A stretch of 64,000 nucleotides of DNA from the NCBI RefSeq assembly GCF_963678635.1, contig NC_087070.1:52490750-52554749 (forward strand), written 5' to 3'. The notes beneath the pieces were generated by a model. It ran no database searches and was not told the origin of the DNA. It worked only from the letters and a program-made list of their open reading frames with translations. This document shows positions 1 through 10,486 of the stretch, one piece after another; within the stretch, counting starts at the first letter, position 1; each line of letters starts with the position of its first letter. Source of the stretch: Symsagittifera roscoffensis. Taxonomy: Eukaryota; Xenacoelomorpha; Acoela; Convolutidae. The translations under genes were made by a program, and so were the position numbers.

Positions 1-1
1 C

Positions 2-292
2 GAAACGTATCCCAAGTTTTGGAACTTGAACCCATTGACGGCAGACGGGCGAGAGATCTTGAGGATTCCTGCTTGGAAGGAATGCTTTGCACTAGTCAAG
101 AGGGAGCTGGAGGCCATAATGGAGAAAGAAATCCTTCCAGCCGCCATGCCTGAGTTCCCGATAGTCAGGGGGATGACCTTGGGAATGAACAGTCCCTTGG
201 TAGTTCCCTCCATAATGGCGAGGATGACGACGGAGGAAATGCAGAAGTATTTCACTGATGGCTGGAGCCGCGTAGCAGATGGAGCCGGGTAG
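2..292 (+). CDS. Unrecognised partial coding region, open to the left edge
   Basis: The frame is open from the first full codon of the window to a TAG at 290-292, about 96 residues; the first ATG is at 26. The translation is of normal protein-like composition, with an amphipathic stretch (EILRIPAWKECFALVKREL) and a Met-rich end. The DNA is visibly richer in G and C than the next 5 kb, which suggests real or recently mobile coding sequence. I do not recognise the family. It could be the last exon of a gene, or the 3' end of a transposon or viral ORF whose body lies left of the window. It overlaps the next frame by 14 bases, a compact arrangement more usual in mobile elements than in animal genes. 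Confidence 0.35.
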   Translation, partial: ETYPKFWNLNPLTADGREILRIPAWKECFALVKRELEAIMEKEILPAAMPEFPIVRGMTLGMNSPLVVPSIMARMTTEEMQKYFTDGWSRVADGAG

Positions 293-827
293 CAGTCTGG
301 ATTCTACGTGTGGGAGTGGAGAGCACACCTGCGATGGACGATTATGTGTCAGGATATTGTCCTTTCAAAAAGAAGATCTGGTTACTTGGTTTGAAGACAT
401 CACAGAAAGGGAGAAAAGTGAAGTGCAAATAGTTGCAGAGTGTTACGCGAGAACTACGGTGAATATAGCGACAGCTCTCGGGTTCTTCTCGAGAATGTGT
501 AGTCTGCAGTCACTGGAGAGGCTAGAGTCTGAACACCATTTAGTGACGGCGTTGAGCGTGGAATCATGGCCGGGAGTGTTGCAGGTGACTCAAAAACATA
601 TCCGGAGCTGGAAGGTTGGTCTCGAGGCGGAAATGGGGTTTCCCATGAGCGAAGCTTATGGCCTGCCATTGAACGCAAAATCCCTGATAGGATCGATGAT
701 GGCCAATTTGTGCGGAAGCCACTACCCACTGCACATGGCAAGTGACGAGTGGCAAGTGACAATCGCGGGAAAGTTGCAAGAAAAATCGGTAGGAAATTGC
801 TATTCGCAATTTCCGACACAGCAATAA
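279..827 (+). CDS. Unrecognised 182-residue open frame overlapping the previous one
   Basis: The frame begins with ATG at 279 inside the end of the preceding frame and stops with TAA at 825-827. A second reading starts further right. The opposite strand is also open for 121 residues here (454-819), so openness alone is weak evidence in this GC-richer patch. The translation has no membrane segment or signal peptide, and contains an acidic helix-like part (about residues 35-50) and a low-charge C-terminal half. No known motif was seen. The tight overlap with the upstream frame would fit a polycistronic mobile element or virus-derived insert. A possible polyadenylation signal AATAAA lies at 1213-1218. 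Confidence 0.3.
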   Translation: MEPGSSLDSTCGSGEHTCDGRLCVRILSFQKEDLVTWFEDITEREKSEVQIVAECYARTTVNIATALGFFSRMCSLQSLERLESEHHLVTALSVESWPGVLQVTQKHIRSWKVGLEAEMGFPMSEAYGLPLNAKSLIGSMMANLCGSHYPLHMASDEWQVTIAGKLQEKSVGNCYSQFPTQQ

Positions 828-1559
828 CCTAGAGTAGAGCTGTCCCATTCGAAACAGAGACAAGTGTATTCCCACGAACTGGATTTTTGTGACTTGACTG
901 GAGTATTATTCTAAACTGGACTAGAGTGAACCTTCGGTGGAAAAGTGGACAGCTTGAGTGTCCCAATGGTTCACGAGAAATTATAGTCTAGAGTACAAAC
1001 TTATTCTTGTTGTTGAAACTAGCAAACATTAAACTCATTTAGTTACACTATTTAATTCTTGAGTTGCTCACCGACTTAATTACTCCCAATTCTTGAGCGT
1101 GCTGCAATCTGAGTACCAATTTAAATTTCTAGAGTGTGTTTTATAATTGTTATGTTGAGGTAAGGCGAGTTTTAGGTTGATCCATCTGAAATGGATCAAA
1201 GTTCCACTGTCTAATAAAAAGTAACTTAACGGATTGTTCCGACCCGGTTTTTAACGGCGTTCATGTATTTTGGGTCTCTAGAGACCTGAGTATGGGGACG
1301 TTATTATTTCTAGAGTGGGGGGGGGGGATATTTTGGTAGTAGCCTTTAAGCTGTAACGGGTCGTGGTCTCATGTCACAGACGAACCGAATTGGCTCCGAC
1401 TGATTTGAGGTAGAAAAACACAAGAGATAGTGTCCCTGACTCTTGAGCCAATGGTTATAGGGCCTATTTTTCTTAAGCCTCATGTGTGACTGCAGTAGAC
1501 GAATGTTACAATGCTGAATCTGCATTTTGGTCCATTCTGGTCGAATGTCACAGTCTGCA
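828..1559. other. Non-coding stretch after the GC-rich edge
   Basis: No credible gene is seen. Base composition drops from mixed to AT-rich. It contains an AATAAA at 1213-1218, a recurring CTAGAGT word, and an 11-base G run at about 1318-1328. The sequence may be the 3' untranslated or terminal-repeat part of whatever encodes 1-827. Confidence 0.4.
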
Positions 1560-1955
1560 CGTGGCAACTCACTTGCGATTATAACAGATGCAAAAATTTT
1601 TATTGACACCTCGCATGCTTTTGCAAAAAGTGCACGAAAAACAGACTCAATTTCTAGTTTCGAAATTTCAGATTTCTTATTCAAAAAAATTAACATTGAT
1701 CAATTTTTTCTCAAATTGGGTTGATTTTATCGAAGAAGTGACAATCACAGTTTGTTCTAGAATTTGAAAGAGGTATAAGGGCATTTACGTTTTTCTTTGA
1801 AGTTCGAAAGTTGAGATTTTGGAAAAAATCAAGCAAGCTTCTTTTGTTTAAATGCGTTCATTGATGTTTTTTCCAATTGTCTGTTAGCTTTGCTCGATTT
1901 CTCATCGTCGGAGAGGGTTTTGGTGCTGTTATTTTTGGCTTCGTTGCCGCTTGGT
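1560..1955 (+). repeat. Dispersed repeat R1, copy 1
   Basis: This is a non-coding dispersed family recognised by shared words in a fixed order: a T-rich start ending in TCAAATTGGGTT, then TTTTATC, TTTGTTCTA, GTTCGAAAGTTGAGATTTT and CCAATTGTCTGTTAGC. Related copies are at 11095-11290, 41640-41965 and 51730-52060. No coding capacity or terminal repeats were seen. Confidence 0.5.
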
Positions 1956-1982
1956 AAGTTTTTTTCCGGTTGCATAGCAGTT

Positions 1983-2172
1983 TTTAGACAACCGCGTATT
2001 CAGACACGTCAGTATTTAGACAAATACTGTTTTAACCAATCAGAATCGAGACAAGGAAGAAATTAATAATTAATTATTAATTATTTTGGATTATTTGTCT
2101 TATCTCTATTCTGATTGGTTCATACAGTACTTGTCTAAATACTTACGAGTATGAATACGCGGTTGTCCAAAT
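1983..2172. mobile_element. Foldback MITE with about 75-bp inverted arms
   Basis: The left arm (about 1983-2056) and right arm (about 2096-2172) are inverted copies at roughly 85 percent identity. They share GACAACCGCGTATTCA at the outer ends and AACCAATCAGAAT inside. The centre (about 2060-2085) is a palindromic TTAATTAATT run. The element has no coding capacity. The family is unknown and no target duplication could be fixed. The transcript would fold into a hairpin. Confidence 0.75.
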
Positions 2173-2179
2173 ACAGACC

Positions 2180-4490
2180 GCACTCCTTTTTTTTCCGATG
2201 CAAGATTCACATTACATTGTCGTGGCTTATTTTTTTTTTCAAAAATAGCCTAATTCATTTTTTTTGCGATGAGCAAGGGTTTTGTAATCGTGTACTAGAC
2301 GTTCCTTCCGTTAATAACGTTAGGCCCAGGATTCTTTCTTTTCATCTGGAATCATTCCCTGGAAGCCTCTGTTAGCAACATATTTAACGCTGCAAATTAT
2401 TTTTTTCTCTGCCTGTTAGCATTTTAAATATCTGTCGTATACGAATTTCCTTTTTATGTTGCTTGCAACTTAAACAACTCGATTTGTTAAAATTTCTTTA
2501 TTTCGGCATGTTAGGTTACAACGTATGTTATATCGGCTGAGTGGCCTCATATCGCGGTATATTGTTCGACAAGCAATTTCTTTGTGCGTGCTTTGAGGGT
2601 GAGGGGGACTTAATAATTTTTTACTAGTGAAATTTTTTTAATATTAATTTTTTTTCAGCTTTTTATTACGTTCTGGCTAATATTCTATTAGCTTAGTGGC
2701 ATCATATTGTTTCATTTGATCCGCAAACTGAATGCTTTTTTAAATTTTTTTTTGCTTAAATGGTTTCTGCTAAATTATTTTTGGCTTTTGTACCACTTTT
2801 TTTACCAGTAGGCTAATTCATTTCGATAGATATATTTGTTCGACATTTTTGGTTGCTCGCTTTTTTACATAACAGTTTTCTGGTGCCTTTGCACCTAAAG
2901 GTCTGGGGTTTCCGTCTCGGTAGGTCTATCATTTTTTCAGTGTTCGAAGTTGATTTTTTTCCGGGAAAAATTGAATGGTCGGGCTTTCGTTTGTCTGCTT
3001 ATTTTTCATGACTTCATTGACATTCGTTTTGTTATTTTCTCAATATATTAGCTTCGTTTCTGAAGTTTTAGACACTTTTATAGGTCATGGTGAATTTCTT
3101 TGTTTTTGTTCTCACGGAAAACATGTGTACTCTAGTTAGATTTTTTGCTGTTTGTCTTTTTTGAAATTTATTTTTTATTGTCGTTTGTAAATTTACCAAC
3201 TCCGATTCCAGTACGTCATTTTTTTGTTTAATTTGCTCTTTCTTCTCTTTATTTGATTTGAAAGATTTTGTTTTACAATATCTCGGTTTAGAGGCCTCTT
3301 TTTGAGTCGCCGTCGGTGCATAAAAATTTTCTGTCTAAAATTGTGCTGTTTTTCTAATTACCTTCCGACGAGAGTATTGCAATCGTGTTCTAGTTTTTTC
3401 CCGTAGAAAGCTTTGTTCACAGGACTCATCTGGTCTCTGTTGGAAATACTGCTACAGATTTTTTTGAGCATGTTAGTATTTCAAATATTCGTCCTATTGG
3501 AAATTTTCTTTTTAAGTATGGTGTATTTTACTCTTTCATTTTTAAAAATTCGATTTTTTTTCTCTAATAATAGTTTTCGGCCTATATCATATCGACTTCT
3601 TTGCCTCCCTGTGTCGTTTCATGAGCTAAAAATATCTTTGTTGTGCGCGTGTGTGTATTGACGGGGATGGGGTGTTTCTATAACTTTTCTGAAGCCTTTT
3701 TTGAAATTTTTTAGTCCTGAACGGTTTCTGCACAGGTATTTTTGGCTTTGTTATCGCTTGGCGAGTTTTTTGATGCTCATATTACCTTCTATTTTCTTTG
3801 TGTCTTTTTTGTAAACTAGTTTTGTACATTTTGATAGTTTTAGTCTTTTCGACACTTCAACTTTTTTTCATTTTTTTTCGGTATAGCGCCATTTTGTATT
3901 GTAACGCAAATCATTTTTTTTCGGCGCAACGTGTGTCTGCTCAAGAATTGTCGAAATTGTTACCGCTTTGTATGTTTAATTTCGATGCTTATTTGACATT
4001 CAATTGTTTTACTTCCTTGCCATTTTCTTAGAAAATTTTTGGTAGATCAATTTTTTGTTTTTGTTTTTCAATTTTTTTTGCAGCTTTCATCCCAATTACT
4101 ATCGATTAGGTTATTAAGCTATGTGTGTGTTTTATTGCAAGTAGTTTGGAAATAATTTAGTTCCACGATTTCGTTTGTTTTTTCAGTTTTTATTATTTCA
4201 AAAAATATATATTTTCGTTCGAAATTTTCCTTTTTTTGATTTTTCGGTTCATCTGCAAGGAGTAATAGTCATTCAGTTTTGTATCCCAAGTATTAAGAAG
4301 CTCTGCTTCGCGTATATGCTAAGAAATAACCTCTGCAAATTTTCTCTCCGTAGCAGTCTTTTGTATGATTCAAGGGGCAATGTAGCATGTGGATTATAAG
4401 ATTTTATTTCTTGAAATCATACTTAAATATTTCCCTCGCTAATTTTTATGTTTTGAAAAGAGTTCATTCTGCTGATAAGTTTTTTTGCAG
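2180..4490. other. T-rich non-coding DNA
   Basis: No gene is supported. The + strand is very T-rich, with many runs of 6 or more T; the open frames of 70-80 codons are Phe/Leu/Ser-rich and follow from that composition. A hairpin-type dispersed motif recurs at 2263-2304 and, weakly, at about 3362-3400. Confidence 0.5.
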
Positions 4491-4494
4491 TTTT

Positions 4495-5045
4495 TTGTTC
4501 AGACTTTCGATATGAAAGTAACGGAATATTTGTGCTCGGGGTGGGTTTTTTTCTTAGACAAATTTCGATTTTTTTAACTAGCCCTTTTTGACGGGATTTT
4601 TTGTATATCATTCAAAAGGTATTGTTGTCCTGAGCTTGAATTTGAAAAATTTTTTCACCTTTGATCATTTTTCGTAAAGTTATTGGGGTTTAAAGATGGC
4701 CATTTTGGCCAATTTGGGATAATTAACGCGCGATATATTTCGCGCTATTAACGCGTAAGCGGAGACTTAATCCATCTTAGAAATCGTTCCAAATTGATTG
4801 AAAGAAGCCTAATTGCCATAATTGATTTGTTACGAGGAGCGAAATTTCTCCTCTCATACTTTTAAATGGCGTGTGGGTGGGGATGATTTTCATATAGAAT
4901 TTGAAATTTTTGGAGAAAGTTTTTTTTTCATTTTATTTAATTATTTTCTATTTTTTAAATGTTATTACTCTTCCGTAAACCTTAAAAGGCAGTCGGAACA
5001 TTCAGGGCTTTGCCCTGATACGAGCAGTCTTGTATCAGTTTGCTT
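4495..5045 (+). repeat. Dispersed repeat family B, partial copy
   Basis: It carries the ordered family words AAAGTAACGGAATATTTGTG, GCGCGATATATTTCGCGC, TTAATCC.TCTTAGAAATCG and GGCGTGTG.GGG. Its 3' part, around 4980-5035, also matches the inverted copy at 38540-38640. The longest copy in the window is 14639-15466. It is non-coding. The GCGCGATATATTTCGCGC block is a perfect palindrome and is the best conserved part of the family. Confidence 0.7.
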
Positions 5046-5631
5046 TACTTTGAAGCTTAATTTCTATATTTTAAGTCTGAACAGAGTAGAGCGTTCTTTG
5101 AAGGTTTTTTTTGTGAAAGGTTTAACGGAAAATAAAGTTTACCCGGGTCAGTCAATACGTTTTTTTGTTGACTAACTAGTTCTCTACGAAGTTTTTATCT
5201 GATCTTGTTTCTTTCAGCTGGTTTCGAGTGTGCCTGGCTGAACCACGCGTGCGCAGGGAGAACTATCAGGTCATAATAAAACTAAGATTCCGGACGCGAA
5301 GGCATTTTTCACCCTTGCGATAAGCTAGGGTATTGCAACCGGATTCTATGACTTTTTTCAGATTTTAATAAATTTGTGGACAAGTTGGGCTTAAATGGGT
5401 GGCCGTCTGCAAGTCCATATTTTTGTCACTCAACAGACTTTTTTTCAGCATGTGTGCATTTTGAACGCCCGTTCTGTTTGAAATTTAATCTTTGCTGATT
5501 TGTTTCATGAAAGTAGAAATGGTATCCAAATGAGGCGTAAATTTGTTATAAGCGGCAGGCAATGGTTTAATTCAATAGTTTAACGATACTTTTTCCAGGT
5601 AGATTGTTATGTAAATTTTATCATTATCACA
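5046..5631. other. Upstream region of the SFI1-like gene
   Basis: No other gene is seen. A hairpin-type dispersed motif (CCCTTGCGATAAGCTAGGG) lies at 5311-5359. A possible splice acceptor (pyrimidine run ending TTTTTCCAG) lies at about 5589-5599, 33 bases before the start codon, so the 5' leader may be spliced. No TATA box could be assigned. Confidence 0.3.
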
Positions 5632-8600
5632 ATGCATATCAGTGATGTTTCGTATTCCTTTCCCCCTGCGTTAAGGAAAGATTCAAATGATGTGGTGGCC
5701 AAGGAATTGAATGAAAAGTTATATTCGAAGTCAAAGTCACAAGAATTTCGGCCAAGACTGTTGCCTTTGGATTGTCAGCCAAGACCGCGTTTGAAGTCAA
5801 CCGAATTTCATCGAAGTAACTTATTAAATCAGCGTATTCTTGGGGGAACCTACGATTGTGAAATACCAGTTTCTGAGTCAAACATACATTCGAATGAGTT
5901 AGTTTCATTGTCGGAAGAAAGAGAAAAACAGCGTCTGCGAGTAGAGACTGAGAGTAGAGATAACTTGAAATTAATGTACCGTGTCTTTTCGGCCTGGCTT
6001 ACTTTCGTCCAATTTGAAAAGCTGATACAGAAGCATCAGATGGTGGCAGAGGCTTTTTATTACCGCAAGTTGTTACTTCGGTATTACAAACTAATCAAGT
6101 TGTCCTTTACCCAAAGGAATCAAAACTGGACAGCAGTTGTTGAAATGTCGGTTCAGAGACTCAATTTTAATAGAGGGCAGCGTTTGTTGAAAACTTGCTT
6201 CAGGGGATGGCTAAATTATGTCTTGCTTGAACGACAAAAAGAAGCGATGCGGCTGAAAAGCGACGTATTTAGGAGGAAAAGAACACTGGGCAAATATTTG
6301 TATGCTTGGCGGAAAGAGAAGGACGGGTTGATTATTAAAAAAGAGGTAGCAGCTAACGAGTTTCGAGTGCTTCGAGAGGAGATGAACCACAAGTCCCTGA
6401 TGAGAAAAGTCTTCAATAATTGGATTACGTTTGTTTGCTTAGAGCGAAAAAAGAGACATTTGCATAATGTGATGAAGTCCTTTCAAAGAGGGAAAATGTG
6501 TAAATATTTCAGTACCTGGCATCAACGCTATCAGACGAGGATCTACAATAACAGCCTCAAAGCAGACTTGTTCTATAGCAACTCCTGTCTTCCAAAGCGG
6601 AACAATGGCTTACTTCACTTGTGCTTTGGGGCTTGGAAAAGGTATTACCAATACAGGGAAGCGAAGAAAAACCACTCAATAATTGCCAATTTCTTTTTCA
6701 AGCACAGTATATTGTATAAATTTTTTGTTATCTGGAAAGGAAAATACAGGTCCCAAATTGACCAAAAGTTCAAAATTGCCTCAATATTTTGTGCGAAAAA
6801 AGTACGAGCTAACCAGTTGAGCCTCCAGAGGGTTTGTTTTCAAGCTTTACTGCGCTACAAAAGCAAAGCTATCTACACAAAATTAATCTACCTCTCAGCT
6901 CAGAAGTTTGATACCCGAAGGATTTTGACTTCGACGCTTAAACTCTGGAAAAGGAAATACTTGGACCGAAAGTTGGAAACCGAAAAAACTTTTTTATCTC
7001 TCTGGCATTGGAGTTCGCAGTTAAAACGGCGAGTTTTACTGGCTTGGCATAAAGCGGCAAAGAAAAACCGAGACGAGCGAATTAAGTTCTCGGCGACCGT
7101 TTTACAGACGAGAAACGCATTGCAGAAACAGTTAGTGGAGAACGGCGTGGTTCATAGCCGGTCCATTTTATGCATGGCCGGGAGAGAATTTCTTACTGGA
7201 TATAGTTCAAGATGTCTATATTCGTCATGTGTTGAGAAATATGCCAACATTTGGTTGCATAAATGGAAAAGAAATAAATCTATCAGGTCTAAAATTGAAG
7301 CATCAATTCGGGGGTCAGATAACGTGCTAAACATTTTGGAGACATCAATCGATGAAAGTGAAGCTCCAGATTTGTTTTCTAACACGTCAGAAAATGTTGC
7401 CAGTCTTCCAGATTTATTACTGGGTTACATCAAGGAGAAATCCTTGAACGACTACCGTTTTGATTCCCCAGTTGTGCATAAAAGCAGCCATAGTAAATTA
7501 TCATATGAAAGAGAAATCCAATCTCGAGTTAATTTCTCCTCACATCAATGTTCTAAAATGGCCCATGTTTCCACTCCGCAGGATCAAAGCGGGGTCTCCC
7601 GAAACAACAAAGAAGCGGAAGATAGGCTCCGAAATTCGGAAATAGATCTTTCCTCCTCGCCTCCTGATATCGGAGACCAGAGTAATATACAAACCCCTCT
7701 TACCAATTTAGACTGCCAATTTGAGACGAAAGGAAGACTGCATGAGCTGCCATTAATTAAATCAGTGAATGAAAAGAGTGAAAATGACCAGACCCCGCAA
7801 CATGACAGCCATCAAGGAGATACTTTTTCTTTGCCAATTTCTACTTACCAGGAAGACAAACTAGCCAACGATGCTTCCGAAGAAAATTCTGGAAACCAAA
7901 GTGAGCCTGAAGGAAAATTACAGCAAGAAAGTTTTATCAAATTGAGTCCAGTTAAGCTAGGTTATCAGAATTTACGACAGGAAGAGAGCTCTAATCCTGA
8001 ACAGGAAAACTCATTTACCGATCAAGTTCCGTTAACAATTAAAAAACCTCGAGTTCCTGATTTCTTACGTGGTTCGATCGAGAACCTGGGGTTTGACTTA
8101 AAGAGCCCTTTGAAAATGAACGCAGATTTCAAAGAACACGAAATGGCAGAAAACTCGGATAGTTGCGGCGACAATTGTAAGTCCCAGTCGATGACTTTTA
8201 ACGTAGCCAATTCTTGTGGCCAAGAAGATCATTCGGCTATCGAGGAGCAATCCAACCTATTATTAACTTCTCAAAACGAACAAAATGTTTATATGAATTC
8301 GGATGATTTTATGACTGTCACTGAAGAGTTAGCATCAGGATTTGAGAATTCGAAGCAGAGGGTTGATATAAACAGTGAGGATTTGGTACGAGGCAGTGCT
8401 AGTATCGAACGGGACCGACTCATGAGACCGGATGAGTTCTCAGGACGTCTTATGTCTTCAACTCCAAACGAGTCGTACGACCAAGACTATCACCATTGCA
8501 ACTCTGGATCAATTGAGAAACTAACAGAAGCTTCAGGTGATTTTGAGAAACTGAATTTATTGCCAGAAAACGAAGTGTCGCTATACGCCGAAGACTTGAC

Positions 8601-9168
8601 AAGTTCAATATTGCATAAAGTTAACGAGCAGCTCACCCCGAGAAATGAGTCACAGGAAGAAATAAAATCGAACCAAACATTTGTGCGCAATACTAACGAA
8701 ATATCCACCCAAACTGAAATGAGTTTGCTACATGACCCAAATGTAAATACGTTTGCAGCGTTGAAAAGTCAGAATGTTGGGCAAGTGATTTGCGCGAAAT
8801 GTTGCCAGGCTGAAGAAAGTCACGAAGGATCTTATAGTTACGAGCCGACGAACTCGAGTTACCAAATTGACGGCGACTCCTCGAATCAATTGGAATTGCA
8901 AAGTACTGTTAACTGCTCATCTTTAGGTCTGAATACATCCAAATACTCGATTGAACTCAAGCGACTTGTAGTTAAATACAAAAAGTTGAAGGTGAGAAGT
9001 GAACAAAAGCGAGAGGATTTGAAGAGACTGGTTTCTGATCTGACATCTGGCTTGAAAAATTTAGACGAAAGTGAAACGAAAAGAATCGTGGAGCTGAAAA
9101 GTGAAATTAAATCGACAAATAGACAATTGAAAGACTTGAAGAACACAATTAAAAACTTCAATAATTAG
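5632..9168 (+). CDS. SFI1-like centrin-binding centriole/spindle-pole protein, intronless, 1178 residues
   Basis: SFI1-family proteins are long helical rods that bind one centrin per repeat at centrioles or spindle pole bodies. This protein carries about 12 degenerate repeats between residues 115 and 550, each with a hydrophobic-rich helix ending in a Trp plus basic residues (FSAWLTF, FRGWLNYV, YAWRKEKD, FNNWITFV, FSTWHQRY, FGAWKRYY, FVIWKGKY, LKLWKRKY, LAWHKAAK). Residues 550-1105 are acidic, Ser/Gln/Asn-rich and probably disordered. Residues 1106-1178 form a Lys/Glu/Leu coiled coil, as in SFI1 C-termini. ATG at 5632 is the first in frame; TAG at 9166. An uninterrupted 3.5-kb frame beside a gene with huge introns suggests either an intron-poor gene or a retrocopy, but the frame is intact, so it is likely functional. 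Other Trp-repeat centrin binders are possible. Confidence 0.8.
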   Translation: MHISDVSYSFPPALRKDSNDVVAKELNEKLYSKSKSQEFRPRLLPLDCQPRPRLKSTEFHRSNLLNQRILGGTYDCEIPVSESNIHSNELVSLSEEREKQRLRVETESRDNLKLMYRVFSAWLTFVQFEKLIQKHQMVAEAFYYRKLLLRYYKLIKLSFTQRNQNWTAVVEMSVQRLNFNRGQRLLKTCFRGWLNYVLLERQKEAMRLKSDVFRRKRTLGKYLYAWRKEKDGLIIKKEVAANEFRVLREEMNHKSLMRKVFNNWITFVCLERKKRHLHNVMKSFQRGKMCKYFSTWHQRYQTRIYNNSLKADLFYSNSCLPKRNNGLLHLCFGAWKRYYQYREAKKNHSIIANFFFKHSILYKFFVIWKGKYRSQIDQKFKIASIFCAKKVRANQLSLQRVCFQALLRYKSKAIYTKLIYLSAQKFDTRRILTSTLKLWKRKYLDRKLETEKTFLSLWHWSSQLKRRVLLAWHKAAKKNRDERIKFSATVLQTRNALQKQLVENGVVHSRSILCMAGREFLTGYSSRCLYSSCVEKYANIWLHKWKRNKSIRSKIEASIRGSDNVLNILETSIDESEAPDLFSNTSENVASLPDLLLGYIKEKSLNDYRFDSPVVHKSSHSKLSYEREIQSRVNFSSHQCSKMAHVSTPQDQSGVSRNNKEAEDRLRNSEIDLSSSPPDIGDQSNIQTPLTNLDCQFETKGRLHELPLIKSVNEKSENDQTPQHDSHQGDTFSLPISTYQEDKLANDASEENSGNQSEPEGKLQQESFIKLSPVKLGYQNLRQEESSNPEQENSFTDQVPLTIKKPRVPDFLRGSIENLGFDLKSPLKMNADFKEHEMAENSDSCGDNCKSQSMTFNVANSCGQEDHSAIEEQSNLLLTSQNEQNVYMNSDDFMTVTEELASGFENSKQRVDINSEDLVRGSASIERDRLMRPDEFSGRLMSSTPNESYDQDYHHCNSGSIEKLTEASGDFEKLNLLPENEVSLYAEDLTSSILHKVNEQLTPRNESQEEIKSNQTFVRNTNEISTQTEMSLLHDPNVNTFAALKSQNVGQVICAKCCQAEESHEGSYSYEPTNSSYQIDGDSSNQLELQSTVNCSSLGLNTSKYSIELKRLVVKYKKLKVRSEQKREDLKRLVSDLTSGLKNLDESETKRIVELKSEIKSTNRQLKDLKNTIKNFNN

Positions 9169-9699
9169 ATGGGAATTATTGGATTTAAATTGAATATAGA
9201 TTTCGGTAATTGAAAACCAAAAAAATGCTAAATTTAGTCATTAAAATCGAAGGCAACTATTTTTGCATGGATTGAGAATTTCAGTATATATTTGAAAATT
9301 TCGGACAAAAATTATCTGAAATTTTTGGGGAATGTCTGAATTCAACAATCGTGTCGCATTTCGTGTTTTATCTGTAAATAGTTTTGTATAAATTTTGTTA
9401 TAATTTAGAGGTTGACCCAATTATTTGATTTGCTTCACTGAATTTGAAAACCGTATTTCAAGTGACTGAATAGAGTCAAGGTAAGTGAAAAATTGAAGCA
9501 AAATGAGCGAGACATGCTGGGGAAACGTGCACGCATCCGATAGCATAAAAATCTGAAAAGTGTAAGAAATGTTCGATATTCGAACATCCGAAAAGCAGCT
9601 AAGAAAAGTGTTTTTTTTTTTTAAACGTTCAGGCATCTCAGTTCTACGGTGAACTGATTAACACAATACTTTAGAAGTAAATGAAAGCTTTGATACCTC
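9169..9699. other. 3' flank of the SFI1-like gene
   Basis: AT-rich non-coding DNA. An ATTAAA at about 9240-9245 and a TATAAA near 9388 are weak polyadenylation-signal candidates. No perfect AATAAA was found in the first 200 bases. Confidence 0.3.
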
Positions 9700-10486
9700 A
9701 AGTCAAGTATCTCTCGGAGGATAAAAAATGGAATATGTAGGTCATTTCAAATATTTGGGCGCCGTAATAGACAATAATTTGACTTTTCATCAGCATGTTG
9801 ATACTATTTGCAAAAAATTAGCTCGTTTAAATAGTGTAATATATCAAGCAAGGAAGTTTTTTCTCGAAAACTGCTCCTGAGATTTTATAATGTTTTCGCC
9901 AAGCCCGTTATTAGGTATGGCTTACTAGTGTAAGGCTATTCAACAAATAATGTTCCAGAATAAATTTTATTAATGCAAAAAGGATATGAAGAACTATTTT
10001 TTTTTGAAAGAAACTTCGAAACCGTCATATCATTTTTTCATGAATACAAAATTAAAACCGTCTTCGAAATCTTTCTTGATCAATTACTTAAAGGAACTAT
10101 CGATCAGTTCTAAACGTAGAACAATTTTCACAAAGGAGATGTACAAGAGCTCGCAAATCAAAATTTCTCAATTTATTACTAGTAGGAACAAATGAGCTGG
10201 ACATGTCGTTCAGCCAGAGGATAAAAAATTTTAACAACTTTTTATACTCAAACAAACTGCTACCAGACAATTTGAAACAATTAAACACAAGCGAAATTAA
10301 AAAATACAGGTATACAATTAAGAACTTTTCTAATAGATAATTCCGATTTACACGAAATCATATTTTCATTATTGTTAGTTATTGATCCTCGTGTTTTTTG
10401 CTTTTCAGGGTCTCGTGTGCAATCCTTGTGAGTTAAATATTGTATACGTAAAATTTCTCACTAAACAATTCAATTCAATTTTAGTA
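9700..10486 (+). mobile_element. Dead LINE (non-LTR retrotransposon), 3' end of the RT ORF
   Basis: Frames around 9729-9870 encode the typical segment after the RT catalytic core (FKYLGAVIDNNLTF..H followed by a KLARLN helix). Further pieces in shifted frames include VIRYGLL and, at about 10215-10300, an NKLLPDNLKQLN stretch like the lyN.LP..i end of CR1/jockey-type ORF2. Several stops and frameshifts separate them. The element ends in a short tandem AATTC-type tail at about 10468-10485, as many CR1/L2-like LINEs do. It is inactive and 5'-truncated; the exact clade is not decided. Confidence 0.75.

Noticed and set aside
3413-5175. Series of 74-117 codon + strand frames
   Set aside because: They are Phe/Leu/Ser-rich and arise from T-rich DNA; one of them runs through a family B repeat.
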